Of a stretch of 46,058 nt of DNA, positions 31,864-41,491 are shown one piece after another (the first letter of the stretch is position 1; each line of letters opens with the position of its first letter). A program made the position numbers and the translations under genes. The DNA comes from Fimiplasma intestinipullorum (GTDB lineage Bacteria; Bacillota_I; Bacilli_A; Erysipelotrichales; Coprobacillaceae). A model generated the notes under the pieces. It was not told the DNA's origin, did no database searches, and saw nothing but the letters and a program-made list of their open reading frames with translations. The stretch spans positions 1-46,058 of the forward strand of contig DVMJ01000001.1 in the NCBI GenBank assembly GCA_018715065.1, read 5' to 3'.

Positions 31864-32401
31864 AGTCAGCACGCACGAAGACATCCTGCAGTTTCATTGT
31901 CCGCGTTTCGAGGAATTGCCCGATCTTGATCTCTATATGGATCAGGTGCTGCAGGTGTTGGATACCCACCTCTACCTTTTTATCGAACCTGGTGAAACAA
32001 GGGTCATGACCAAGACCATGATCAATAACTATGTCAAACACGGGATCATCTATGCGCCTGTTAAAAAGAAATATACGCGCTATCATTTGGCCTATCTGAT
32101 TGTAGTTTCTTTTTTAAAAAAAGTCTATTCTATGCAGGAAATCTCCAGCCTTCTTCAATTTCAAATGATTTCTTACCCATTTGAAAGAGCCTATAATTAT
32201 TTCTGTGACGAACTGGAGCAATGCCTGCAGGCCACCTTTACAAACCAACCCATCTCCCATCATCCGGCAACCGATGAAGATCTCTTTGCCGTCCATCTCA
32301 TCCAACATGCCATCCAGTCCACGGTGGATAAGATCTATGTTCAAAAATCCATGGATGAGGTCACCCGGCGTATTCTAGAAAAGAAAGAATCCAGCTCATA
32401 G
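31850..32401 (+). CDS. DUF1836 protein (MerR-like)
   Basis: 183 residues. ELPDLDLYMDQVLQVLDTHL followed by MTKTMINNYVKHGIIYAPVKKKYTRYHLAYLI is the DUF1836 pattern, a MerR-like winged helix common in Bacillota. The start ATG 31850 lies inside the HAD gene with a weak AGAAAGG site, so translation is probably coupled. The longer open frame upstream is only the shadow of the HAD gene. Function unknown; likely a regulator. Confidence 0.82.
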   Translation: MGSSKVSTHEDILQFHCPRFEELPDLDLYMDQVLQVLDTHLYLFIEPGETRVMTKTMINNYVKHGIIYAPVKKKYTRYHLAYLIVVSFLKKVYSMQEISSLLQFQMISYPFERAYNYFCDELEQCLQATFTNQPISHHPATDEDLFAVHLIQHAIQSTVDKIYVQKSMDEVTRRILEKKESSS

Positions 32402-32412
32402 GCTGGATTTTT
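32388..32412. terminator. Terminator between convergent genes
   Basis: AATCCAGC-TCATAG-GCTGGATT followed by TTTTG; the stop codons of both convergent genes lie inside the hairpin. Confidence 0.75.
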
Positions 32413-34072
32413 GTTTTCCTCGCAAGACCACAAGCGGATCCAAGCGCCAAAGCGTAAGCAGCAGGCAAAGGATACGGCCACCCATCAAAGTCACTGCCTG
32501 GATCCATAGGACCGGTTCAAACCATAAGCATATGATCGCAAACAGTCCTTCTTTGGCATATTTTGTCGATTCGAAAAGCAGCAGCTGTCTTTTAGACATC
32601 CCCATCCTCATCAGGATCGCCCAGTCCAGCTTGGCCAGCGTGTTTTCATGAAGACAGAAGAGCACCCCGATCACCAGACTCATCCCGATCAGTAGGAAGG
32701 TAAACCATGTAAAAAGGCGCGCCATCTCTTGAGAACGTGATGCGTCAGCCGCCTGCATCGCCCGCGTGCTTAAAACCGTCCATTCCGGATTAAGCCTTTC
32801 CAGGGTCGTTTCTAATTGGGCCAGCTCACTGGCATAAGCAACTTCAAGATGCAAAGCACTGATCTTGGTATCAGGCTCGGATAAAGCTGGCTCCACCAAA
32901 GCATAGGAGACATAGATCGTCGGGATATCAGACCCATCGGATACCCTTCCGACATCCTCACTGGTGATCAGCAGATGATCTGTCCTGCCGTCGGTTTTGA
33001 TGATAGGTAAGTTGAGTCCGGAATAACTAGCCTTCTCGTTTGGCATGATCTGATGTTCTAAAGCTTGAGATGGATAGACGACCTTGACCAGCTGATCATC
33101 GACCTGCCAGGAAGTATATGGATCGATCCGTTGAACCAGTTCGATCTCTGCCAGGGTGGCAAGCGTCGTTTGAGAAAAGGCGGGATAAATAGCCTCATCG
33201 CGACTGGCAGAAGGCGCATTGATCAGGATCACACCCAAAGGATCGGGAACATAAGCGGATCGAGGCTGCGAAGCTGTGATCCAATGACTGGCCAGGATCC
33301 ATAAGAGGCTCACCCCTGCCACTAGAAACCAATACCAGGCATTACTTAGCTGACACTGGTGGCGTCCATTCAGGATCCGATACCATGATTTCATTTTCTT
33401 GGCCTTTCTTGGAGAAATGAGCTTTCTTTCCTTTCCGCTTTGGAAAACCAACTGGATCTCGCGATCCTCAATCCGATAGATCCAGTCCGCATATTCTAAC
33501 AGCCAGGCTTGATGCGTGACCATCACAATGGTCAGGGCTGTGTGCTGTCGAACTCTCTCCAGTACTTCCATAAAAAGGATACTGTCTTCTTTTTCCAGGG
33601 CACTGGTCGGCTCATCCAGCAATAATAAACGCGGTCTTTTCACCAATGCCAAGGCTAAGGCCAGGCGCTGTTTCTCGCCGCCGGATAAATGGTCGACTTC
33701 ATCTTCCAGACAAAGATCCAGCCGCATCGTCTCTAAATAAGCCAGCATCTCCGTCCGTTGGATGGAACGATGCGCTAAGGCAGCTGCTAGTTCAAATTGA
33801 TCCCGAATCGTCTTCAAGGAAGGAAAGCGTGGCTCCTGAGCTACCATCCCCACAGCCTGGGCACGCCAGGAAGGATCCGCCAAATCATGGGGAAATCCTT
33901 CCAGTTGGACATCCGGCAGCTTCCGCAAGCCCGCCAATAAATCAAGCAAGGTACTCTTGCCGCAGCCGTTATCTCCGGTAATGATCGTCGTTAAGCCTTC
34001 AGGGATGGTGATAGAAGCATCCTCAAACAGGATCCGGTCAAATGCCAGATGAATATGACTCATTTGAAACAT
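32396..34072 (-). CDS. ABC transporter, ATPase fused to membrane domain (gene 2 of pair)
   Basis: 558 residues. The N-terminal ABC domain has Walker A GDNGCGKST, signature LSGGEKQRLALA, and Walker B LLLLDEPTSALE. TM helices follow at about 240-258, then an outer domain of about 170 residues and TM helices around 455-475 and 510-550. It has fewer TM helices than a full exporter half and resembles MacB/FtsX-type transporters with the ATPase first. It begins 4 bases after the stop of the preceding ABC gene, so the two probably work as a heteromer. Substrate unknown; peptides are plausible. Confidence 0.82.
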   Translation of the reverse strand: MFQMSHIHLAFDRILFEDASITIPEGLTTIITGDNGCGKSTLLDLLAGLRKLPDVQLEGFPHDLADPSWRAQAVGMVAQEPRFPSLKTIRDQFELAAALAHRSIQRTEMLAYLETMRLDLCLEDEVDHLSGGEKQRLALALALVKRPRLLLLDEPTSALEKEDSILFMEVLERVRQHTALTIVMVTHQAWLLEYADWIYRIEDREIQLVFQSGKERKLISPRKAKKMKSWYRILNGRHQCQLSNAWYWFLVAGVSLLWILASHWITASQPRSAYVPDPLGVILINAPSASRDEAIYPAFSQTTLATLAEIELVQRIDPYTSWQVDDQLVKVVYPSQALEHQIMPNEKASYSGLNLPIIKTDGRTDHLLITSEDVGRVSDGSDIPTIYVSYALVEPALSEPDTKISALHLEVAYASELAQLETTLERLNPEWTVLSTRAMQAADASRSQEMARLFTWFTFLLIGMSLVIGVLFCLHENTLAKLDWAILMRMGMSKRQLLLFESTKYAKEGLFAIICLWFEPVLWIQAVTLMGGRILCLLLTLWRLDPLVVLRGKQKSSL

Positions 34073-34076
34073 CGCA

Positions 34077-36035
34077 TCATCTCCTCAACAAGGAATAGGC
34101 ATGACTGACTAACCCAAATACCAGACTGCCTAGCACAACCAGGCCTGCCCCTAATCCGCCATACAGGCCATCCAGCGCGACCATGTATCGCGCGCGATAC
34201 ATGATGGTATAGGCCGCAAAGAAACCCACCCATCCGATCATCATGATCCCCACGCTTTCAGCCAGTCCCATCTGGATCACCAGCAGGCGGATCCTTGGCT
34301 TTGTGAGTCCACGCTGATGGAATAGCTGGCGATCCTTGCGAAAGCTTCTTTCATTTAACACACTGAAAAGAACAAATGCCAGCAATGCACCGACACCAAG
34401 CCCAAGCAGTAAATTCTGGACTGTTGCCACATACTGCTTTTGCGCCTCGTGCATGATGGTGGCTTCAGTCATTTGAGAATGGGAAATGCCCGCATTAGGC
34501 AAACGGGTATGCACCTCGGTCGTCGTCTTCTCCACATCTTCACTAAAAGCCATATAGGAGCTCGCATAATACACTTGTCCGTCCTTTAGCAGATTCGAAT
34601 CAGGATAAGCAGCCATCATCGCCTGCATCGTTGCATAAGGTAAATAGATTTCCGCAAATTCCTGATAGTTACCGCTTTTATGAGGGACGATCCCCAGCAC
34701 ATCCAGCTTCAGCGGAACCGTGGCATACGTATATTGAGTGGATTCCATCTCGACTTCCTGGCCATCGATGATCTGATAGCCCATCGTCGTACCGGCTTTA
34801 ACAGGAATCATGACTTCCATTTCGATTTGCAAAGAAGAGAGGGTGTTCCAGTCGATCCCCAGATAAGGTAAATAATCTTCTAAAAGATAACATGGGATCG
34901 CATCTGCTTCTTTGCTGGAAGGCAAAGTCAGCAGTGCACTTTGCTCAAACTGCTGCTCCTCATAATAAGGGAAGAAGACCGGTGGATCATAGCTCGGATC
35001 ATCCCTGGACTCCACATGATGCTTTCTGACTTCATCACCATTATATGTCAAGGTCATCTCATAGTACCAATCTCCTCTTTGTTGGGAACTGGAAGGATAC
35101 TGTGCCGTTTCCCAGTTAAAGAACGGATAGATGGTGGTTCCTTCCAGGGCATAAAGCCTTTCGATCTCCTCATCTGAAAAGAAGAGATTATACGACCGAT
35201 ACCTCGCTGAAGCATCATTGTCATGATGAATCAACAGCTGATTCGCAGGGGTATTTGCAAGCACCTTTTTTGTCTCACGATCGATCTGCATAAAGAAAAG
35301 CATCCCAACAACCAGGCCAGCCACGATCAGCCCTTCGACCAGGATCGTTAACAAATGCAGGAAGGCGCGTTTACGAAAGCAGCCTTTGAGATACAGCCCA
35401 CCGACAGAAAGCACACGGCGTCTTTTCCCTAATGGAAAAGCTTGCTTTTCTTGTGCTTCTTTTTGTAAGACCAGCTGACGATGATCGATGGCATAGACCA
35501 CATCGCAGGCTGCCACCAGGATCGGATCATGTGTCGCCAATACCATGATACAATGCGTCTTGCGAACAAAAGATCTCAGCAGCCTGATCAATTGATCCCT
35601 GCCTTGTTGATCCATGGAAGCGGTGATCTCATCCATGAGTATGATATCTGCCTGAACCAGCAGGGCCATGACAAGCAGCAGACGCTGCTTTTCACCGCCT
35701 GAAAGATTGGCGGGGTAGGATCTTAATGAGATCTTCAAACCGACACGTTCCATGGCTTCTAGCATCGTGGCTTCATCCAGGCGCATACCATAGAGGCATC
35801 CAAGCATTCGCAGGTTATCCAGACAAGTCATATTCTCGAAGAAATTATCCTGTTGATGAATGTAGAGGACGCGTTTATCTTTTAACCGCTTTTCCAAGAG
35901 ATTCAACAGGCTCGTCTTACCGCTGCCGCTCTTACCTACCAGTCCGGTCAACTGACCGGCCATCAAAGTCATATGCGCTTTTTCAAGAATGACCCTATCC
36001 TTAAATTGAATCGAGAGAGACTGCAGTTCGATCAT
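34077..36035 (-). CDS. ABC transporter, ATPase fused to FtsX-like permease (gene 1 of pair)
   Basis: 652 residues from ATG 36035, selected by GGGAG 8 bases upstream; the longer frame to 36137 crosses the promoter. N-terminal ABC domain: GKSGSGKTS, LSGGEKQRLLLV, IILMDEITASMD (Glu retained). A TM helix (about 220-240) leads to an outer domain of about 270 residues rich in Tyr, then three TM helices (about 535-555, 580-605, 620-645) in FtsX/MacB style. Role inferred: mechanotransmission or export with its partner. The promoter at 36079-36106 drives both genes. Confidence 0.82.
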   Translation of the reverse strand: MIELQSLSIQFKDRVILEKAHMTLMAGQLTGLVGKSGSGKTSLLNLLEKRLKDKRVLYIHQQDNFFENMTCLDNLRMLGCLYGMRLDEATMLEAMERVGLKISLRSYPANLSGGEKQRLLLVMALLVQADIILMDEITASMDQQGRDQLIRLLRSFVRKTHCIMVLATHDPILVAACDVVYAIDHRQLVLQKEAQEKQAFPLGKRRRVLSVGGLYLKGCFRKRAFLHLLTILVEGLIVAGLVVGMLFFMQIDRETKKVLANTPANQLLIHHDNDASARYRSYNLFFSDEEIERLYALEGTTIYPFFNWETAQYPSSSQQRGDWYYEMTLTYNGDEVRKHHVESRDDPSYDPPVFFPYYEEQQFEQSALLTLPSSKEADAIPCYLLEDYLPYLGIDWNTLSSLQIEMEVMIPVKAGTTMGYQIIDGQEVEMESTQYTYATVPLKLDVLGIVPHKSGNYQEFAEIYLPYATMQAMMAAYPDSNLLKDGQVYYASSYMAFSEDVEKTTTEVHTRLPNAGISHSQMTEATIMHEAQKQYVATVQNLLLGLGVGALLAFVLFSVLNERSFRKDRQLFHQRGLTKPRIRLLVIQMGLAESVGIMMIGWVGFFAAYTIMYRARYMVALDGLYGGLGAGLVVLGSLVFGLVSHAYSLLRR

Positions 36036-36078
36036 ACGATCATCTCCCAGTAAATGTAAGCTCTTTCTTCTTACTATC

Positions 36079-36106
36079 AGCATAACATATTTTATGATTA
36101 GTTCAA
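36079..36106 (-). promoter_or_regulatory. Promoter of the ABC gene pair
   Basis: Minus strand TTGAAC (36101-36106), 16-bp spacer, TATGCT (36079-36084). Confidence 0.6.
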
Positions 36107-36154
36107 TATTTTTTTCAAAAAGTGCATGTATAACCACTATCCTCTTGATGCCAA

Positions 36155-36180
36155 ATAAAAAGAGGCATCCCTGCCTCTTG
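36155..36180 (-). terminator. Terminator of the small membrane protein gene
   Basis: Minus strand AAGAGGCA-GGGA-TGCCTCTT followed by TTTATTT. Confidence 0.85.
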
Positions 36181-36189
36181 TAAGATTGA

Positions 36190-36477
36190 CTATCCGACTA
36201 AACTTGTCACCACAATGATGACCAGCAATGGAAGCAATAATAGCCCCAGCGTCCGATAGCTCATCACAGGATGGTTATTGAGGTCGCTTGACAGCAACTC
36301 CTGTGAATAGGAATTGGATAACTGGCTTGGTAAGGCGATCGATGTCAGCACTTTGACAAGCATCAATAAACCGCTCAGCACAAAGGCCAATGTTTGAAAG
36401 GAATAGATGCCCGTTACCGAACAGATCAACGCCACCGTAGCCAGCAGATAATAGACCATATAGCCGTATTTCTTCAT
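36190..36477 (-). CDS. Small three-helix membrane protein, unknown
   Basis: 95 residues from ATG 36477 (GGAGGTGG 6-9 bases upstream; ATG 36483 is too close). Three TM helices at about 6-24, 27-47 and 74-93. No family recognised. It has its own promoter (TTGTTC, 17 bp, TATACT; 36499-36527), its own terminator, and an 18-bp perfect palindrome just upstream, so it seems to be individually regulated. Confidence 0.65.
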   Translation of the reverse strand: MKKYGYMVYYLLATVALICSVTGIYSFQTLAFVLSGLLMLVKVLTSIALPSQLSNSYSQELLSSDLNNHPVMSYRTLGLLLLPLLVIIVVTSLVG

Positions 36478-36498
36478 AACCATCCACCTCCTACTCTT

Positions 36499-36560
36499 AG
36501 TATATCATCCAGCTTCCTGATGAACAACTTTTTTTACAATCATTGTCATTTAAATGACAA
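36499..36560 (-). promoter_or_regulatory. Promoter plus 18-bp perfect palindrome
   Basis: Minus strand -35 TTGTTC (36522-36527), 17-bp spacer, -10 TATACT (36499-36504). TTGTCATTTAAATGACAA (36543-36560) is a perfect palindrome centred about 60 bp upstream of the start point, a position suited to an activator. Confidence 0.6.
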
Positions 36561-36592
36561 AAAACATTCTAACACCAGCTGTTTCTCAACAC

Positions 36593-36643
36593 AAAAAAGA
36601 GGCTGCCAACACCACCTATAGGATGGTTATCTGACAACCTCTT
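36593..36643 (-). terminator. Terminator of the threonine aldolase gene
   Basis: Minus strand AGAGGTTG...GCAGCCTCT with an inner ACCATCC-TATA-GGTGGT stem, followed by six T. Confidence 0.75.
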
Positions 36644-36654
36644 GACTTCTTATC

Positions 36655-37698
36655 TTAATGAGACATGATTTCCTTTAAGCTGCTCACAAAAGCATCCATT
36701 TCGGCTTGCGTTGTCTGGAAACTGGTCACCAGACGAATCTCTTTTTTATCGCCCAGATCACGATTGATGGCAAAATAGAATTTTTCATCCAAGGCTTCGA
36801 CCTTGTCTTCAGGCAGGACCAGGAAAGCCTGATTGGATTGCAAGGTATTGGAGACTTCAACGCCTGGAATATCTTTTAACCCTTCTTTAAGCGTCTTCGT
36901 GATCAGACGATTGGCATGATCGGCCATCTTCAAATAGAGATCATCCTGGAAAAAAGCGAGAAACTGCGCCGGTATGAAACGCATCTTGCTGATCAGCTGG
37001 AGATCCTGCTTTTGCATATAGACCGCACGCTGATAACAGCGCTTATCATAATAGACATTTGCTTCCCCAAACAGCATGCCATTTTTAGTACCACCAAATG
37101 TCACGACATCAACACCGGTATCAACGACCATTTCCCGATAACTGCAGCCTAAATACGCTAACGCATTGGAGATGCGCGCACCGTCCATATGTACCTTTAA
37201 ATGATACTGATGGGCAAATTCGCAGATCTCACGAATCTCATCCACTGTATAAACCGTACCGAGCTCGGTTGTCTGCGCAATCGAGATGACGGATGGCTGA
37301 TTGTGATGGAAGGTCCCGATATATTCATCAATGACTTTTTTGACTTCATTGAGATCCAGTTTCCCGTCACGGTTAGGTGTGGGATAGATCTTTGCGGAGA
37401 CAATCTTTTCAAAAGCGCCGGTTTCTGTTGTATGAATATGACAGACATCTGTACAGATCAACGCTTCATAACTGGACAGCATGGAATCCATGGCCAGCAC
37501 ATTCCCGCCCGTACCACCTAAAACAAAGACCACATCACAGTCCCGGCCAGAAAGTTCTCTGAATTTCTCCTGTACCTGAAGTGAGTATGCATCCGAACCA
37601 TACGGCATGGCATGATCCTGATTCGCCTTGTTGATGGCTTCCATGATCTGTGGATGAACACCGGACGTATTGTCACTTTGAAAATAAATCTTTTCCAT
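36655..37698 (-). CDS. Low-specificity L-threonine aldolase (PLP, fold type I)
   Basis: 347 residues, the normal family size. FQSDNTSGVHPQIMEAI at the N-terminus, GTGGNVLAMDSML (PLP phosphate region), CHIHTTETGAFEK (ring-stacking His), LKVHMDGARISNAL (Asp and Arg) and TFGGTKNGML with the Schiff-base Lys. Family role: cleavage of threonine or allo-threonine to glycine and acetaldehyde; other beta-eliminating lyases share the fold. Promoter: TTTACA, 18 bp, TATAAT (37723-37752). Monocistronic. Confidence 0.88.
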   Translation of the reverse strand: MEKIYFQSDNTSGVHPQIMEAINKANQDHAMPYGSDAYSLQVQEKFRELSGRDCDVVFVLGGTGGNVLAMDSMLSSYEALICTDVCHIHTTETGAFEKIVSAKIYPTPNRDGKLDLNEVKKVIDEYIGTFHHNQPSVISIAQTTELGTVYTVDEIREICEFAHQYHLKVHMDGARISNALAYLGCSYREMVVDTGVDVVTFGGTKNGMLFGEANVYYDKRCYQRAVYMQKQDLQLISKMRFIPAQFLAFFQDDLYLKMADHANRLITKTLKEGLKDIPGVEVSNTLQSNQAFLVLPEDKVEALDEKFYFAINRDLGDKKEIRLVTSFQTTQAEMDAFVSSLKEIMSH

Positions 37699-37722
37699 TT
37701 CTCCTACCCCCTTGGTTCATCC

Positions 37723-37752
37723 ATTATACCAAACTTCGACATCATCTGTAAA
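37723..37752 (-). promoter_or_regulatory. Promoter of the threonine aldolase gene
   Basis: Minus strand TTTACA (37747-37752), 18-bp spacer, TATAAT (37723-37728), lying just after the ppk1 stop. No terminator is visible between the genes, so some read-through is possible. Confidence 0.65.
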
Positions 37753-37761
37753 CGAATTTAT

Positions 37762-39864
37762 CTATGCCTCCGGATTTTTCATCGGAATAAAAGTATGATG
37801 CGGGTAAGCTTCTGTATCTTCGCTATGGCGCTTGTTCGTCACATCCACAAAATACTGCTGGGAATCAAAGCGTGTCTTGCCTCTGAGGTCAATATGTGAA
37901 TAAGAGCCATCCGGATGCATGATGGAAGCCCGCACGGTATCGGCGAGTTGGGCATCCAGGATCTCTCTGACCCGCTGCTGGATCGTTTCATCTTCAACCG
38001 GGAAGAGGATCTCTACCCGACGATCCAGGTTACGCGGCATCCAGTCCGCACTGGAGCAATAGTATTCTTCATCCCCATCATTATAGAAATAATAGATACG
38101 GCTGTGTTCCAAAAATTGTCCAACGATCGAACGGACCTCAATATTCTCACTCAAGCCGACAATGCCCGGACGTAAACCGCAAATGCCTCTGACAATCAGC
38201 TGAATCTTTACCCCGGCCTGACTGGCTTCGTAGAGTTTAGCGATGATCTCTTTATCAATCAGCGAGTTCATCTTAGCAATGATCTTCGCTTCGCTGCCCT
38301 GACGCGCATGTTCGATCTCACGATCGATCAGATCGACAAATTTCTTTCTCAGCCAATGCGGTGCAATGGCCAGACGATTCCAGTGTCTAGGCTCATTGAA
38401 TCCGGAGATCATATTAAATAAGGCCGTTGCATCCTCTCCGATCGGTTCACTGCACGTAAATAGGCCAAGGTCCGTATAAACGGTGGCTGTGGCATCATTG
38501 TAGTTTCCGGTACCTAAATGGACATAACGAATGATGCCTTCTTCTTCACGCCGAACGACCAGCGTGATCTTGCTGTGTGTCTTTAGTCCTAACAGACCAT
38601 AGATGACATGGCAGCCGGCCTTTTCGAGTTTTTTTGCCCAAATGATATTATTTTCTTCATCAAAACGAGCTTTAACTTCTACCAGGACCGTTACCTGTTT
38701 CCCATTATCAGCAGCTTTTTCTAAGGCTGCAATGATTGGTGAATTGCCGCTGACTCGATACAGGGTCTGCTTGATGGCCAGAACATTCGGATCCTCGGCA
38801 GCCTGTGAAACAAATTCAATTACAGGATCAAAGCTTTCATATGGCAGATGCAGGAAGAGATCTCTTTCTTTGATCTGTTCGAACATATTGCGGCGTTCGA
38901 TCATCGCTGGACGCACCGGTTTAAACGGTGCAAATTTCATCTCGTCCTCGACACCGTAGAACTTAAACAGGAAGGTCAGATCCAATGGTCCCTGCATACT
39001 GAAAACAGAACTCTTTTTAATATCCAGCTTATCTTTTAAAATATCGTAAATTCTTTCGTCCGCACCACTGGCAATCTCCAGTCGGATCGCCTCACCGGTC
39101 CGACGCTTCTTCAATTTACTTTCCACTTCAGTCAGCAGGTTACGCGTATCATCTTCATCCAGTTCAAAACCGGCATTACGGGTAATACGATAAGGCGCAT
39201 AAGCCTTGATCTCATATTTCGAAAACAGATCACTTAAATGGGCGGCAATCAGATCCTCCAGCATGACAAAAGCGCGATCGGTCTCATCCTTGCCTTTGGG
39301 CAGTTCAATAAAACGGCCGAGCACAGATGGTACCTGAACCGTCGCAAAAGATTCTTCCTCATCCTTATGCAAAATGACGCCTAAGTTTAAAGTCTTATTC
39401 AGGATCAGCGGAAATGGTCTTGAGGCATCCACCGCCATCGGCGTTAAGACCGGATAGACATTCAAATGAAAATACTCATCGAGCCAGACTCGCTGCTGAT
39501 CACTCAATTCATCCATATCCAGAATACATAAATGATTCTGTTTCAGCGTTGGAAGCAAAGACCGGGTGAAGGTAGAACACATCAGATTCATCATCTCGTG
39601 GGTCTCCTGCAGGATCGCCTTCAGCTGATCCTTCGGCGTCATGCCTGCCAGATCCTTCTTCACCACACCATCATAAACATCATCTTCCACACCGGCGACA
39701 CGCACCATGAAAAACTCATCCAGATTGCTGGCAGAGATCGCCAGGAATTTTAAGCGCTCCATTAATGGATTTTGCTTATTGCGTGCTTCTTCAATAATGC
39801 GGTAGTTAAACTGCAGCCAGCTTAACTCACGATTGATATAATATTTCGGGTCATAGATATCCAT
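37762..39864 (-). CDS. ppk1: Polyphosphate kinase 1
   Basis: 700 residues, full PPK1 length. The N-terminal domain begins YINRELSWLQFNYRIIEEA, then the head domain and two phospholipase D-like catalytic domains: IKQTLYRVSGNSPIIAAL, GLKTHSKITLVVRRE with the phosphorylated His, and YVHLGTGNYNDATA. Later RSADWMPRNLDRR-type sequence (SSADWMPRNLDRRVE) completes the C2 domain. Role: reversible synthesis of polyphosphate from ATP. It lies 2 bases after the Ppx-like gene and is clearly co-transcribed. Confidence 0.95.
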   Translation of the reverse strand: MDIYDPKYYINRELSWLQFNYRIIEEARNKQNPLMERLKFLAISASNLDEFFMVRVAGVEDDVYDGVVKKDLAGMTPKDQLKAILQETHEMMNLMCSTFTRSLLPTLKQNHLCILDMDELSDQQRVWLDEYFHLNVYPVLTPMAVDASRPFPLILNKTLNLGVILHKDEEESFATVQVPSVLGRFIELPKGKDETDRAFVMLEDLIAAHLSDLFSKYEIKAYAPYRITRNAGFELDEDDTRNLLTEVESKLKKRRTGEAIRLEIASGADERIYDILKDKLDIKKSSVFSMQGPLDLTFLFKFYGVEDEMKFAPFKPVRPAMIERRNMFEQIKERDLFLHLPYESFDPVIEFVSQAAEDPNVLAIKQTLYRVSGNSPIIAALEKAADNGKQVTVLVEVKARFDEENNIIWAKKLEKAGCHVIYGLLGLKTHSKITLVVRREEEGIIRYVHLGTGNYNDATATVYTDLGLFTCSEPIGEDATALFNMISGFNEPRHWNRLAIAPHWLRKKFVDLIDREIEHARQGSEAKIIAKMNSLIDKEIIAKLYEASQAGVKIQLIVRGICGLRPGIVGLSENIEVRSIVGQFLEHSRIYYFYNDGDEEYYCSSADWMPRNLDRRVEILFPVEDETIQQRVREILDAQLADTVRASIMHPDGSYSHIDLRGKTRFDSQQYFVDVTNKRHSEDTEAYPHHTFIPMKNPEA

Positions 39865-39866
39865 CC

Positions 39867-41402
39867 TTATACACTCCTTTTACATTTCAGGACTGGTTTT
39901 AAACCAAAGACCTCAACAAATAATTTTGAACTTTCTTCAAATTCACTCTCTTCGATCAAAATATCCATATAACTGGTGGCACGAATCACAAATTCGTCCC
40001 CTTTGATGACCGCCTTTATATTCGTCATTTTCTGCAGGTGACAGTCATCCAATGCCTCAGCAATACGGAAGATCGCCGTCAGACGGGCTAAAATAACATA
40101 ATAATCATTATTCAGGCTCGGTTCGTTCAATTCCCGATACGCCGGGAACTCCCTATTCTTATATTTCAGGACACAGGCAATCAAATCGCGATTGGTGTCA
40201 CTTAAATTGATAAATTCGCTCTCTTTGACAATATGATAAGAGAGATCATCTTCAAAATGCAGATTCACATAACGCCCGCAATTATGCAGGATGCTGGCTA
40301 GCTCCAGGATCTGTGAATCCTTGTTGGTCAGCCCGTAAGGCTTAGCTAAAGCTTTAAAAAGGATCTTGGCCACCTTCGCCACATATTCATTATGCACCAT
40401 ATCACAGCCAAAGCGTTCTGCCAGATGTTTGGCTCCGCTCAAGCGATCCTCAGTAAAATGATGCCCGGAGAAGATCCCCAGTTTCTTATAACCGTAGTCC
40501 GTCACGATGCCATCACAGATATGCACATCCGGACAATACATCTGTTCCACTGAACTCATCTCAAAGAAGCCTTTCAGAATCAAGTACAACGGACTCATCA
40601 GCTTGACCTGTTCATATGGCAGATCATACTGATTGGACAATTCCAGCATGCTGTGCTTAGAAAAGCGCTCATGAATCGCCTTGAGATCATCCAGCGTATA
40701 GATGCCAAAACCATTTTGTTTCTGTAATGTATTCAGATGACTGATCTCGCGTCCAACGACAATAAAATTCTCTATCTTCACCTTTTGTAAATAGAGACGT
40801 TTAAACTCTTCCATATCACTTTTTAAGTATTCAGAAATCAATTCAGGATAATGGGAAGTACGCGATTCGACCCGACTTAAGAATTCCGTAATACGCTGCA
40901 GTCCAATACTGATATTCTGTGTTGCAATCAGGCTGGACTGATCATAAATGGTAATCTGTACACTGCCATACCCAATCTCCAATATCAACGTTCCTTTTTG
41001 AATGACCTCATTAAAATTAGGCATGGAACGCGCAATGCTTTGCAGCATCAAATATCTTTCTTTCGAGTTGTTCAGCAGTTTTGGCTTCAGGCCTGTCTTT
41101 AAGCGAATCTGATTTAAGACAAATTCAATATTCCTCGCTTCTCCCAGCGAGCTTGCAACATATAACTGTGCATTCTCGATGCCATACTCCAATAATTTCA
41201 ACTGGAATTCTTTAAGGACATCGGTGATCTCATCAACACTCTCAAAACTTAAACGACCTTCCGAATAAAGCTCGACCCCGCATTTGATCGGATGCGCTAA
41301 TTCATCCATGCAGGAAATCCCGCTTTTTTTATTTAACTGATAGACCCTTAACGTCATTACGGCTAGCCCGACATGCATTGCCGCAAAGGAAGTAACAGCC
41401 AT
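39867..41402 (-). CDS. Atypical Ppx/GppA-like protein with HD-like C-terminus
   Basis: 511 residues. The Ppx/GppA fold is recognisable, but key motifs differ: the first phosphate loop, usually D-x-G-S, reads MHVGLAVMTLRVY; the second, usually DIGGGS, reads LEIGYGSVQITIY. A Glu remains at the usual catalytic place (NNSKERYLML). The C-terminal half is HD-like (LASILHNCGRYVNLHF), with HN replacing HD. It precedes ppk1 in one operon, so it probably relates to polyphosphate turnover or sensing. Activity as a normal exopolyphosphatase is uncertain. Promoter: TTTTCA, 17 bp, TATAAT (41429-41457). Confidence 0.8.
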   Translation of the reverse strand: MAVTSFAAMHVGLAVMTLRVYQLNKKSGISCMDELAHPIKCGVELYSEGRLSFESVDEITDVLKEFQLKLLEYGIENAQLYVASSLGEARNIEFVLNQIRLKTGLKPKLLNNSKERYLMLQSIARSMPNFNEVIQKGTLILEIGYGSVQITIYDQSSLIATQNISIGLQRITEFLSRVESRTSHYPELISEYLKSDMEEFKRLYLQKVKIENFIVVGREISHLNTLQKQNGFGIYTLDDLKAIHERFSKHSMLELSNQYDLPYEQVKLMSPLYLILKGFFEMSSVEQMYCPDVHICDGIVTDYGYKKLGIFSGHHFTEDRLSGAKHLAERFGCDMVHNEYVAKVAKILFKALAKPYGLTNKDSQILELASILHNCGRYVNLHFEDDLSYHIVKESEFINLSDTNRDLIACVLKYKNREFPAYRELNEPSLNNDYYVILARLTAIFRIAEALDDCHLQKMTNIKAVIKGDEFVIRATSYMDILIEESEFEESSKLFVEVFGLKPVLKCKRSV

Positions 41403-41428
41403 TTTAATCCCTCCTATATTCAGAATCT

Positions 41429-41457
41429 ATTATAGCATTATTCATGTGAATTGAAAA
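41429..41457 (-). promoter_or_regulatory. Promoter of the ppx-like/ppk1 operon
   Basis: Minus strand TTTTCA (41452-41457), 17-bp spacer, TATAAT (41429-41434). Confidence 0.6.
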
Positions 41458-41491
41458 TTAAATAGATGTTAAATCATGAAGGATCAAAAGT

